The notes below the pieces were generated by a model. That model ran no database searches. It was not told where the DNA came from and was given only the letters and a program-made list of their open reading frames with translations. This document shows, in pieces, positions 53,069-64,000 of a stretch of 64,000 bases of DNA. Source of the stretch: Thamnaconus septentrionalis (taxonomy: Eukaryota; Chordata; Actinopteri; Tetraodontiformes; Monacanthidae); the NCBI GenBank assembly GCA_009823395.1, contig CM020506.1, positions 3,646,501 to 3,710,500 on the forward strand. Reading direction: 5' to 3'. The position numbers and the translations under genes are program-made. The stretch's first letter is position 1. The number at the start of each line of letters is the position of its first letter.

Positions 53069-56000
53069 TCAGTTGCTGTACTGGCTGCCATCAGGCGGCT
53101 GGGAGAGTCGGCTGTTCTCTTTCGATGACATGTGCCCTCTGATCTCCATCAGCACCATGCGGATGGTGTTGGATTTTTTCCACCTGGAGAGATTTGCCAC
53201 TGCCTTTAGGTCCACCTTGAGAAGAGAGGATGGAAGAGTTCCTCGTTATTGCCTTGACATGGGGATTTTAAGGTTGTCATGTCGGCTTTGTGTTAGTTTT
53301 AGGACATCATTTTCCCAATCATCTTAAGAAATGTGAATTTGAAAATGTTTTTAGACATTTTACAAAAACTAAAGAGTGAAAAAAGAAATTTAAGTTATGA
53401 CAATGTTACAATTATCAAGGAGAAAAAGTCTTTAAGGCAGAATGAGACACTTGTAAAAGGAGCCGCTGGTCAAACACTTTTGATTTTCCATTTCCAATTC
53501 GTAGTGACACGTTCACTATGAATAACTATGTAAATAATGGGGGACAAAGCCAAACAGAGAACAGCACTTTTGATTTAAAGAGAAATCACAGAGGTTAACC
53601 TCTCACTTTTCACTTGCAATTGAAATGAAATTCGGAAACTCACCAAGCCATTTAAACTGTTGACACCAGACAGGTTGATCTTGTTCACAAAATGGACCTG
53701 AGGCGGGACCTCGGGGTACTTTGGTCCACATTCAATTTTCAGACTATAAATCTTCCCATCGAAGGTGGTCTGCAACGGAGAGCAGCGTTCAAAACACTTC
53801 GACATTTCGCATTTCCTGCGCTGTTCATTTTAATACAAAAATTAAGTTTCAGAAAATACACTTTTTGCTATGACAAATGACGCCGTGAATTCTGACGGAT
53901 AAGAAAGTAGAACTTGGAAATACTGAAAGCATGAAGAATATAAAGAAATCATGATTCTCATTCCTTTCTGAGCTTTATGTCTTTATGTGTTAAGATGTCA
54001 ACTGCTACTGATTGGACAAACGATTAATTCCAACAACAGAATAAATCAATCAAATCATTCATGAGCCAAGCAGCCACACCTGACAAGGCTGTTGATAATG
54101 AAAGGTAAAGGATCACAGTCAGAATCAATCGTATGAGACAGTCTCTTCTCAGGTCCTGTCCACACGGGAACGTTTTTTGGTGGAAACAGTAAAGTATTTA
54201 ACCGTTACAGCGTTTCGTCCGTATGGCAACAACGTTTTGGTTCCCCTGAAACGGTATTTTTTGAAAACGGGTCCCAGAGTGGGAAAATCTGACAACACCA
54301 TTTCGTCGTTGTTACATCGCTGCCGTCTGGACAGTGAAAACGGCTTTTCCTTGTAAAACAATGACGTCATCGCACCATCACCGTCATGTGACCGGAAAAA
54401 ACAAGGCATGCAATGCGGCAGCAGCGGCGCAAACAACAACGATGGCGGCGAGCGGAGTTGTCTTTGTATTGCAGGCGCTTCAAGATTTGTTGGCAATATT
54501 ACTACAAAACCTCAGACTCACTTTTTTTCCGCTACTCGCCATTTTTGTTTTCTGTGTGTTTAGTGTGTAGCAGAAACGCCCTCTTTCTAAATCTTGGGTC
54601 CGGTGGCTGTGTCAGCGTCTGTTAACAGCGCCACGTTTCGGTGTGGCATACGCATTACATCGTTTTCACCCACCGTTCCGTTTCCATCTGCCAGCGTGTG
54701 GCCGCCACTTTTTTCGACCCAGGAAAAAAAAAAAAAACCCGGTAGCCCCGTGTGGACAGGGCCTCATTCACATAAGAAAGTTTACAACAAAGATGTTGCC
54801 TGGGGCAGGGTGCGGCTCACCTTCTGGGGGCCGATGATCATGGCAATCCAGGAAGTGAGTGATATGTCATCATCATTTACGAGGCCCCAGCTCACGGTTC
54901 CATCACCAACTCCTTTCTGGCCTTCATCCAGTTCCTCCAGCAGCCGAAAATTACGAGGAACCACAACTTCAAGCAAAGACAAACGGGTTTGATGAAAACA
55001 CATCCGTGGGCACAAATTGAGGATTTTCAGACCTGACGTTAATAAGCAGGCCTGAAGGCCACCCTTAAACATACGTCAGCTACGTTGCTCCTCTCCATAA
55101 TCACCCAAATGTAAGTGGGCTGACTTCACTTTTAGTAAGTTAAATAGTTAATAGTGTTATGTTGAGAAACATGAAGATTTGATTGTACAACTACTTGGTC
55201 AAACAATTGATCCTACAACCTTACCACTCTTGATAAAATGAAACAGATTTTGGGAATAGTTAGAGTGAGATGTACTCTAGATTCCAAACAAATTTTGAGC
55301 AATACACAAATGGTAAAATCCAGGTGGAAAATACAAAAGAAAAACATGAAAATTAGAATCTTCTGCAAACGTGTCAAATGGTCACTTATGCAAACACTCT
55401 TAGGAAGGAGGGAACAGTACTCCTGTACTCCTAAGGGTAGTACAGGAGTACTGGAGTACATCACTTCCTGTTATACAGTCACTAACTCCACCATTTCAAA
55501 CATTGGCGATGATGGCCTAAATTTGTTTGCTGGACTATAGACTGGATTCATACAGACAAGTCAGCCTAAACCTAACCCTGAATGCATTACTTGGTAAATT
55601 GTTTTGCATTCTGGTACGGTTTAAGGGAGTTTTCTTGCTCAATCCCAATAAAATGAAAGCCCCCTTCTAGCAGGGAGGCCTGACTATATAGTCTTCTAAA
55701 TCTAAAACGCACGGTTCTTAAATGTGAACGGGTGGATGCAAACGCATTAATCTATCAGACACCAGCTGGGCAAACTGGCTGATCAACACTCGAACCTAAA
55801 GCCGGAGATATCCCTTGACGCACTGATGGCCAAAATACGTTGACAGTCGGAAAGAGTTTAAACCATTACACCGGCGTTAGATTCGACTTTATACAAATGT
55901 ATTAACAATTATAAAACGCATAGCCGTACAGAAACTCTCCACTGAAGGCGGGTGGAAAATTGTGCAGTGAACCGATGAACGGATGAAGTTACTAGCTTTG

Positions 56001-56664
56001 GCTTGGCTAAGCCAAATGTTAGCATAGTAGTTGTCCGAAGCTACACTTTGAACAGAATCTGACGTAAATTTAGCAGTGGGTCTCCATCTCAAAGCCGAAA
56101 ATCATAGTAGAAATGGCACGGATTGGTTCGATTATTATTGACGAGTTTCTTATGTACATTTTTTCAGGATTGCGGGGCAGCTTAACAGAAACCAACTTAT
56201 CGAGCCACCAGGCTACGTTGACGGGCGTCGCCGCATTCCAAATAGCGTAACTAACAGACATCACTGGCAAAAAAAAAACAAAAAAAAAAAAAAAGTGGGC
56301 GAGAGGGGGGCAGGCGGACACGCCCAAATAAAATGTACCAAATGCCGTTCGTGGGCGATAGCGTGATACCACAGCATGCCCACAGCAGACGGTTGATCTC
56401 TGCTCGCAGACTCCGGGCTAGCCTCACCAGTTAGCCAGCTAGCGTGTTAGCTGGAAGAGGTACGAAAGCGTTTTGCCTTGACGCTGAATTCAGACAGAGC
56501 TAAGCGAGCCCTTTCGCTTGACCGCTGTACAGTACAGTGAAACTCGAACGCAATCAACGCGTTGCCGCCGGAATGAAAACGTGTTGTCGTCCGCAAATAG
56601 ATACAAATAACGTCTGAACTATCGGTAAAATCGGCTTACCACTTGCGCCGGTGGTGGCCGCCAT
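53069..56664 (-). CDS. ube2v1: Ubiquitin-conjugating E2 variant (UEV, Ube2v1-like), complete
   Basis: Exons from the 5' end: 56664-56640, 54966-54821, 53769-53644 and 53215-53069 (stop 53071-53069), all GT-AG with matching phase, 147 residues as in human UBE2V1. UEVs are catalytically dead E2 folds that pair with Ubc13/UBE2N to build Lys63-linked ubiquitin chains in NF-kB signalling and DNA damage tolerance. Visible landmarks are the start [64 protein letters not shown], and the tail SKEN..L.QPPDG..YSN. No catalytic cysteine lies at the usual E2 position, as expected. The MAATTG start favours UBE2V1 over UBE2V2 (MAVSTG). The second half is far more diverged from the mammalian protein than is normal for this family, so a fast-evolving paralogue is possible. 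The first exon carries only 8 codons. Confidence 0.88.
54151..54764. mobile_element. Terminal-inverted-repeat element (MITE) in a ube2v1 intron
   Basis: The left end AGGTCCTGTCCACACGGGAA and the right end, reversed, AGGCCCTGTCCACACGGGG match at 16 of the first 17 bases. Length is 614 bp. Sub-terminal motifs such as CGTTTTGG, AAACGG and CGTTTTCACC recur in both orientations, as in teleost non-autonomous DNA transposons. Target duplications are not clear (CTCTTCTC versus CATTCACA). It contains no transposase frame; the A/C-rich open frames within it are chance. Confidence 0.8.
55415..55453. other. Perfect 15-bp inverted repeat (hairpin) in ube2v1 intron 1
   Basis: CAGTACTCCTGTACT at 55415-55429 is the exact reverse complement of AGTACAGGAGTACTG at 55439-55453, with a 9-nt loop CCTAAGGGT. 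It would fold into a stable stem-loop on either strand. Confidence 0.8.
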
Positions 56665-56760
56665 ATTTGTCACTGCTCCACGGAGGCGCGCACGTACGAC
56701 GTCGGCATGCGCGTGGCCGCTGAGTGAAAAAGTAGTGTTTTGTCCTCCATTTCTGCTTCC
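56665..56760 (-). promoter_or_regulatory. ube2v1: ube2v1 promoter region
   Basis: CpG-rich sequence immediately upstream of the ATG (GGAGGCGCGCACGTACGACGTCGGCATGCGCG) without a TATA box, as expected for a housekeeping promoter. No start site can be fixed. Confidence 0.45.
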
Positions 56761-57010
56761 TGTTAAATAATTTGCTTCGATTTATTTTTCATGGGATGTG
56801 TGAGGTTGTGAGATTGTCTCTTTACGCATGTGTTGTAAACATACGCACTTTAATCTCAAACATTAATTGAGAGCATTAACACTATTTGCTGTCAGCCCTG
56901 GGCAGTCAAAAGCAGGACAGACTTCTGTTGAAAGAACAGGTGCTCCATCTAGTGGGCAATTTGAAAAAACACAAATGTGTGTGTGTATGCGTGCGCGCGC
57001 GCGTATGTTT

Positions 57011-57202
57011 ATTATAAATAACTCATCAAGATACTCTGCATGCTTCATTCACATTCTGCTTGCAAAGCGTGTGTGTGTGTGTTTGCACATTTGTGCTTTT
57101 CAATAGCTCAATCATGAATGAATGAGTTTGGTGTGTGTTTGCTTAAGGTCAGTGCTGACCTTGTGTGTGAGCACACCTGGTGTGGCATGCAGCCTGTCCT
57201 TC
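57011..57202. repeat. Dispersed ~200-bp repeat, copy A
   Basis: It shares with 63791-64000 the ordered blocks AACTCATC.AGAT.CTCTGCATGCTTCA, a GT tract, CATTTGTGCTTTTCA.TAGCTC, ATCATGAATGAATGA, GTTTGCTTAAGGTC and CACACCTGGTGTGGCATGCAGCC. The same orientation means direct repeats about 6.8 kb apart. It is non-coding. Confidence 0.85.
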
Positions 57203-57999
57203 AGCAGTGGCACTAAAGTAAGAATTACAGTCTACTTTCATTCAACAGATTTCTCTGGATAGAGAATGTAAATAATGACCAGTCAAAAACATTGACCAGT
57301 CAGTAATAAGTTCTCAAAAGATTCTTGTCACCCTATAAAATCACTTAAGGAAAAGCAACGGTTTGGTTGAATGTTTAGGTTGAAAGTTTAGGTTGATAAT
57401 GATTTGCAATTGGGCAACAATTTCAAAGACAGGGCTTTCAGCTACTTGTTTTAGGTACCTATGTGTGATCTGAGGTTCATGATACTGTATTATTTTACCA
57501 ACTCGTGTGATATTTCAGCATTGACTGTGTGTTTCTTACTTATGATTGCCAGCTACAGATACATATTTGAAAAGGTCACCATTACATAATTGCCATATCA
57601 TGAGCTACACAGCTCAGTGCATCCTGATGTATTTTGGGACAGTGAAATAATTTGAGGCTGTATGTGAAATTCTTACCCCTGTTGTGGATTAAGCATGACA
57701 AACATGAACCACCAGCTCATGGATGTGTGTTGCTTCCCCACCCAACTAACTAACTCAGAAATGCCCCATGAACCTCCATGCCTGGGAGAAAAGTGAGAGA
57801 AAGTGGTCACTGTGCTCTGTGTGCATGTGAAAATTAACATACAGGACCTTCCTGAAAGGGCGATGTCGCCATCTGACCCACTCCTACACACACACCTCCC
57901 CCAGCTACCCATCACCACTGCCCTGTGGTCTCCAGGCTTGCCACCCCCCACTCTCACTCCCCTGCGAAGACAAGTTGGTTCTCACAGTGACACCACTGG

Positions 58000-58001
<2 letters not shown>

Positions 58002-58078
<77 letters not shown>
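58002..58078. repeat. (GT)n(GA)n microsatellite
   Basis: About 26 GT units followed by about 12 GA units. Confidence 0.95.
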
Positions 58079-59399
58079 AATGGCTAGAGATGAATGGCCC
58101 AGTGTGTCTCACAGGGAGCTGAATACAGTGTGCTGCTCCTGACACACAGACATGCTCATTCACACTGTGCTTTTTTCCAATTTTCAAACTCTCACTGCTC
58201 ATATGAATGTAGGCCTGTCCTGGCTGGCGGAAATACACACATGCATACATTTATGCACACTGGTGGTCTTACAGACTGCAGACAATGCATGTAGCAACTA
58301 TAAGAGGTTATTCTGAAGTGCTAGTGCGTATCATTCATGTGTGCATACGTTTAAAGGTGTTTCAGAACAGATTAAAGCGTGCAAGCTGACAATAAAGTAA
58401 AGAATGGCGTAGTAGTCATCTCAGTCCCATAATGTTGGGTGACAGAGTTTAACTTGCTTGATATAATATTTTGAATCAGGTTCAAGCTCTCAGGTTCAAT
58501 ATTTGTTAAACTCAGTTGTTGTCTAGTCCAATTTGGGGTCAGGGGGATAATGATTGGTAAGGGTGGGTGAGGTTGATATGAGTGATCTTTGAATCCTCAT
58601 ACATAACAAGAGAAGCAAGAGAGGAGATGTAAAGGGCTCCTTTTCACACTTGGAAGGCAAAGATGTAAAACAGGTCGTGTGACCGCTGAGTGGTCTCCAT
58701 GGCATATATGCTTGTTCACAGGTGGCCTCTTATGATGTCTCTAAGCTGAGGGGAGCTAAGGTCAGAAACCCGAACGCCATAGAAATGATCACTGGCTCAC
58801 TTCCAGAGAATCCTTGCAGAGCACTGCAAAGATTTAAGAATCCTTGCAGTTCTCTGGATGACCAGAAGAGAACAGCCATGCTCTAACCATACACCCGTGC
58901 TGCATTCAAGGACTGGCAAAATGTAGTACCGACACCCAGCACTGTATTCATTTGATCGTAGAAGTAGTGAGATTCCCAACCCATTAAATGTGATTTTTTT
59001 CCCCTATTATTTTTCATATACCCAAATTTAAACATACATCCATCTCATTCTTGACATAGCCGTCATGAAATGTCCCGAGAGGAGTTTTCTTTTTTATTTC
59101 TTGGACGGTCTAGCATTTAGCGTTCAAGAATGTTAGCTCAGATCTGTATTTATCACCAGTCAAGCCACAATTTAAAACTTACGTTTCATTTTATTTGCAG
59201 CTAGAGACTAAATTTAACAGGCTGCGCAAAGGCGCAGGTAAACAAGCTGATTCGAAAAGAGTGATGCGTGAGTGTCCTGTCTGGTTTAGGAAAATACGAC
59301 CGGCACTTGAAGGCAGCGGGTATACCCCCAGTTTTTGTCAAGCCCCTTTACACGCCGATGGAGCAGCCAGCCAGGGCACCGAGGCACCACCAGACCTCT

Positions 59400-59819
59400 C
59401 CCACTACTCGCCGGTTACATGTGGGGCGAAGAAGACCTGCGGAATGACTGGGAACAGAAACGAAACTAAGGAAAACTAAAATAACAAATCACCAGCCCTC
59501 ACAGCGGGGAATAACTGCACGGAATTATCCAGTCCTTACGCGGAGGGGCGTTAAAAGGTGTGCGAAGAAGTAAAAAGTTGGATGCCCGAAAGGGAAAATC
59601 TTTGCGAGTGTTGGACTGAGCGACGATGGAATTTGTGGTCTCTCGTAACGACCGGGAATAACAATATCGGGTCCCCCCGACTCAGTCCGTGTGCAGGCAA
59701 AGTGGATACCAAGCAAAGGGAACAAGTGAAAAGTTGCCCCCGGAGCTTCTGCGGAGAAGTGAGGCGGCGGTGTTTTCTCCTGATTTAGTGGCAGTGGGAA
59801 ACTACATCGCAGGACCAGG
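59400..59819 (+). promoter_or_regulatory. Candidate promoter and untranslated first exon of a gene continuing off the right edge
   Basis: CpG-containing sequence ends in a consensus donor, CAGGACCAG|GTGAGCTG, at 59819. The region lies divergent to ube2v1 and is followed by CpG-rich DNA (59900-60200), as in a promoter island. No coding exon was recognised downstream within the window, so the gene is not named. A 94-residue frame at 59195-59479, preceded by TATTTGCAG, has no recognisable family and may be chance. Confidence 0.45.
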
Positions 59820-62800
59820 TGAGCTGCACGCCTCGATAATATAACATTCACCCCGTCGCACCTTGAAACACGAGTGCCAATGTGTGCACGCATGCATGTG
59901 CGAGTGTGCTTTCTAATGATTCACCACCGCTACACGACCGAGCGTCTGTCTCATGTGAGCCGCCGGGGGGCCGAGGCAGCGGCGGCAAGCAGCCCCTGAA
60001 CGCCTCATCTCCCATGGCAACTTTGCTGTTCTACACCCTGCCCGCCTTTTCTCTTTCACCGTTTTGTGTTCTTTTTTTTTTTAATTGATAAACTCGAGTT
60101 AGCAGCGGCAGCTAACGCCGGGTTAGCCCGCTGCGCGCACACACACACACACCAACTGCTGGCCGCCGAGCTAACTTCTCCAATACACACCGCTGACGGC
60201 GGAGCCACCACCACCAGCAACCACCAGCACCACCAGCTACTATCACTAATGCTCATTAACTCGTGGGAGGTGTGACCAAAACATTTTTTTTTTTTTTTTA
60301 CGGCGATTAGATGTGACCAAACCAAACGTCGTGCTCATTTGGAACGGGCTGTTAAAAATTAATTGAAGTCAAGGGTAATCGAATTGGCGTCTGACTCCCA
60401 AACGGGTATAGCCCCGGGGACCGTCGCCCTGGGTCGGTGCCAGCTTCTTCCGTGGAACACGGCTGAGTTGGTGTTTTCCCCTCCCACTACATTAGTCACT
60501 GTTTCATTACACGTTACATATAACATTTTAAAGGGTAGGCGTTTCCAAAATATCACAAAGGGTTGGAGGTTATGTATGTTGTGTTGTCACAAACAAAATC
60601 ACTACTCTTATCTCTAGTGTTCTGCTTATACATCATGTATATGCATTTTCTTTTTTTCAACGAAGCCACTTCAGCCCCCATACTCCTGTAGGTTTTTTTT
60701 TTCTCTGTTGTGTAGTTTAGGATATTTAAAGGAGCCTCCCCTTTAATTGAGGCAGTAGTGCGATCAGGGACAACAATATTCCCAAAGGCCAAAGGCCAAC
60801 TATAGGTCTTTGTCGGGGCGGAAGTACGAAGGACGCTGAATTTTGTGACCACTTGGTTTACATGTGTCTTGGCTTACACCCAATCAGAGCTACTGCCCGT
60901 GAGAGCGTGCGACCCCTTGTTTTTGTCCCGTGGGTGTTGGTCTCCTTTCACAGTGAAGTGTCTTCCTTTACCTCTGCCATCTGCTCCCATTGCCTCATCA
61001 CTGAAGTGATGGCTTAGTGTAAGCCAGGAAATGAGATGGAATAAATATCCCCTCCCTGTGCTGCTGCTGATGAGTGCGATTGCTCATTTACTTTGAATTG
61101 CGTTGTTGAAAAGGCAGAGGCATGCCCCGACATCATGCCTTGCTACTTCTCGTTTGCTCTGTGCAAATGGAAAGTCAGTTTTAGGGCTTTCTGCATTGAC
61201 CGAACATTAAATGCGAATCTTGTTCTCAAGGAAGGAAATGCTTAATAAAAGACTCGCCCATATTCATAATTATATTTTTTCTTTATGTTGGTGACAATTT
61301 CACACCAGAAAAAGTAAAAGTATCACCATAAATAAATCAATCATTTGTTCCAGTTGTGTTGTACTCGTATGAAATCGACAGTTTGGAATTCACTTAGGAA
61401 CTTGCGTGAACGGTGTGTGCACGCACATTAGAATAATGTCATATGCGTTATTGTTGAAAATGAAAAGTGCTTATAAGACTTTTCACTGAACATTTATGTG
61501 CAAACCTGCATGTTTGTTAGCCGTGCCTCCACATTGTGAGGGGAGTGTTGGCACCACTCAAGAGAATTTTTGGCCAGACGCTGGGCCTAATATTCCACCA
61601 TTCATGACTACATGGCATTCCTAAGTTAATGCTGGTCCAAGTTGATTATTGCCCAGATGCTCCCCTTGTGTGATGGGGTTTGGAGATGTAGTCCTGCCAA
61701 CTCGCTTGTCTTTCCTCCAAATTGAAATTGTAATAATGAAACCAAACGTGTATTCTCTTACTAATTAAGTTAACTTACTTGAGGCACACACCAGAACTGG
61801 AGCTGTCTGGCCTTGCTGAAATGACCTTTGATCCTGTGTTAAAACGCCACCGCTCTGCTGTTTCACATTTAACCTTTGAAAGGGTTGACCTGCAATGACT
61901 TCACTAGGAAAATGTAATTTGAAATATGTCAGAAAAATGACTTTATTTTGTCTTAAAAAATGAAATCATCAGAGTTTCAAGATTTTTTTTTTTTATAAAA
62001 ATCAATTTAGCACCAGTTAATTTCTGTTGTTGCACTTCAATAAACCTGCGGGCGGTGAAAGGGTTTGCTTAACTTATATTAACTATATAGACTCATTAAC
62101 ACACCCAGTTTGTGGTAGCGGAGGTGTTAATGTGCCTCCCCAACAAGCTGCAAGTTTCCACTCACAAATTCTGTCACATTCTAGGTGTCAGAGGTCAGAG
62201 GGTGACGTGGGGGTTGGGCGTCGACTGTTCTGATGAGGGCTTTCTTTTCTGTCTGGAAGCTGGAGGGACTGCAGGGAGTGTGTGGTGTCGATCATTCCCC
62301 CTGTTTCCCAACTGAAACCCCCTCATTTAATGTGTTTTCTGGCCAAATAGACGGCTCAAGCCCAAGAATGTCTAACATACATATAGAGTTGAAGTTTGGG
62401 CTCAACAAGGGCTGGGAAGAGGTTTGAATTTCCACATCACACTTGTGTATTTTTACTCCTAGACCAGGATTAAGTTTGTATTTAGACCAAATGCAGTGGT
62501 GCCACGAAATGCTGCAGGGTTGCGTGCTATGGGAGTCTCCGTTAACACAACAGGAGCGATTGCGTGACATCGAACTATAATGTGCTTCACCGATATTTGT
62601 GTTTGATCACTGGAAGATTTGACTGGCTGCCGCAGCATGATGTGGACAACGTCAACCAAAAGGAAGCTGGCTGTAGTTTGAAAATACGCTTATGTCATGT
62701 AAGTGATAAGGATCTTTTCCATGACCTTTAAACTGAACTGACAACTTAACTGGACAACCTCAGCTTAAAAAACTTTTCATTATTATTATTTTTTTTATTA

Positions 62801-63790
62801 AATTCTTTTTCCAGTTTCCGTCATGGTAAGTTAGCAGACTTTACATACGAGGCCCAGCAAAGTTATTTTCAATGCCAGTCCAAACTTGATGTGGACGCTG
62901 CTCTTGCGCAGCGGGGGTCAAGCACTCCTCCACATTCTATGGTCAGATTAAATACCCAATTTAATTATGTCACTGCGCATTAAATCAGTAACCTTATCAG
63001 GGTGGTCTGGCTGTGTAATGGGGCTTTGTAAGCCAACAGACGCACCAAGATTAGGGACAATATGCTGGTGGTGCAAACTCTGGGTGAAGGGATAAATGAC
63101 GGACTTAGAATCTGATACGATGTATGTACCCCCCCCCCTACCACCACCACCACCCACCCCCGCACACACACACACACACACACACCTACACTCGCTACTC
63201 AAGATAGCAGAACTTAAAAATAGCTTTGTCCAAGGGCAATACTGTATGTGTTTGTCTCAGTGTAGTGGAGAAACATTGATTATTTGAACATTGACTGTTT
63301 TTGTTGAACATGCAAACTCCAAGATAAAAGCACAAAGACATCTGGGAGGCTTGTATATTAGCATAATGATGTCTGCACCTGGTATAATGTGAGACTGATT
63401 AGAGAAACAGCCTAAAGTCACATTGATTAATATGTGATGATTTCTGGCATTTCGGTGCTGCTGGGTGAGGGGCGTGGCTTCCTCTCTCCAGTTCCTGATC
63501 CAATGAGTGTCCTGTTGCCGGACAGGATGAAGTCTGAGCCCAATATCTGAATCAGCAAAACCCTTGATTTATTTCCACTTATTTTTTGGCCAGATTTTTT
63601 TTTTTTTTTTGAAACAAACAACAACAAAACAGATAACAGATCTCAGAGGATGTAATTAGATGGAGAAGCTTCCTCATTATACAGATATGTAAATGGAGGC
63701 CCAGATACGTGGAGTGCTGAGGATTGTTAAATAGATGCCAGCGTTAAAATCCCTTTGAAGCAGCCAGCGATGGGCTTCATAGGAGTGTGA
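59820..63790. other. Presumed long first intron / intergenic DNA
   Basis: No recognised coding exon. Items noted: GC-rich 59900-60250 with a short CA tract; poly(T) near 60283-60299; a possible 11-nt exon at 62815-62825; a C/CA-rich tract at 63129-63184; and poly(T) near 63597-63610. Confidence 0.45.
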
Positions 63791-63841
63791 ATTATTAACT
63801 CATCGAGATGCTCTGCATGCTTCATCCACATGCAGCTTGCA

Positions 63842-63889
<48 letters not shown>

Positions 63890-64000
63890 ATTTGTGCTTT
63901 TCAGTAGCTCTATCATGAATGAATGAGGTTGGTGTGTTTGCTTAAGGTCGTGTTGGCCCAACCCATGGGCACACCTGGTGTGGCATGCAGCCCATCCTTC
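63791..64000. repeat. Dispersed ~200-bp repeat, copy B (cut by window edge)
   Basis: Second copy of the unit at 57011-57202, with an expanded (GT)n tract at 63846-63888. The similarity continues to the last base of the window, so the full repeat is longer than seen here. Confidence 0.85.

Larger units (their letters stand above)
56761..59190. other. Intergenic DNA upstream of ube2v1
   Basis: No gene-like frame. It contains a CG/GC alternating tract (about 56990-57003), one copy of a dispersed ~200-bp repeat (57011-57202), the (GT)n(GA)n microsatellite at 58002-58078, and an imperfect inverted repeat at about 58805-58860 built from CCAGAGAATCC and its complement. Confidence 0.5.

Overview
The window looks like nuclear DNA of a ray-finned fish, probably a percomorph teleost. 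Genes are intron-containing with GT-AG splice sites, proteins match vertebrate families closely, and the DNA is full of (GT)n/(CA)n/(GA)n microsatellites and small terminal-inverted-repeat elements. Family assignments come from recognising the translated exons, and comparisons with human proteins are from memory.

Layout. (1) 1-2215: last two coding exons and 3' UTR of a serine incorporator (serinc3), plus strand. (2) 2888-4112: tp53rk (Bud32/PRPK kinase), minus strand, convergent with serinc3 and separated from it by a telomere-like GT-rich repeat. (3) 6765-10302: slc2a10 (GLUT10), plus strand, with an untranslated first exon probably near 5.4 kb. (4) 13256-18082: csnk2a1 (casein kinase 2 alpha), minus strand; all 12 coding exons are resolved, and the promoter is probably near 20.1 kb. 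(5) 20.4-27.4 kb: mostly non-coding, with one CpG-rich candidate promoter/first exon at 23.2 kb and one unrecognised minus-strand reading frame at 21.0-21.45 kb. (6) 27449-29613: tcf15 (paraxis), minus strand, two exons, with a hAT-like element in its intron. (7) 29.8-37.3 kb: intergenic. (8) 37337-40401: a Scratch-family SNAG/C2H2 zinc-finger repressor gene, minus strand. (9) 40.8-52.7 kb: about 12 kb of intergenic DNA with candidate conserved non-coding blocks. (10) 53069-56664: a ubiquitin E2 variant gene (ube2v1-like), minus strand. (11) 59.2-64 kb: a probable untranslated first exon of a plus-strand gene that continues off the right edge.

Gene content matches blocks of human chromosome 20: 20q13 (SERINC3, TP53RK, SLC2A10, UBE2V1) and 20p13 (CSNK2A1, TCF15, SCRT2). 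This supports orthology. The genes are not functionally linked; the neighbourhood is ancestral chordate synteny rather than an operon-like system.

I did not find a convincing new biological system. The most useful leads are: a probable one-base frameshift at the C-terminus of the Scratch gene; a strongly diverged Ube2v protein; loss of three of the four proline-directed C-terminal phosphosites in CK2 alpha; an 81-bp stop-free mini-intron and an ATGA-overlapping uORF in slc2a10; a GC-AG intron in tp53rk; two perfect 15-bp hairpins; and a dispersed ~200-bp direct duplication at 57.0 and 63.8 kb.
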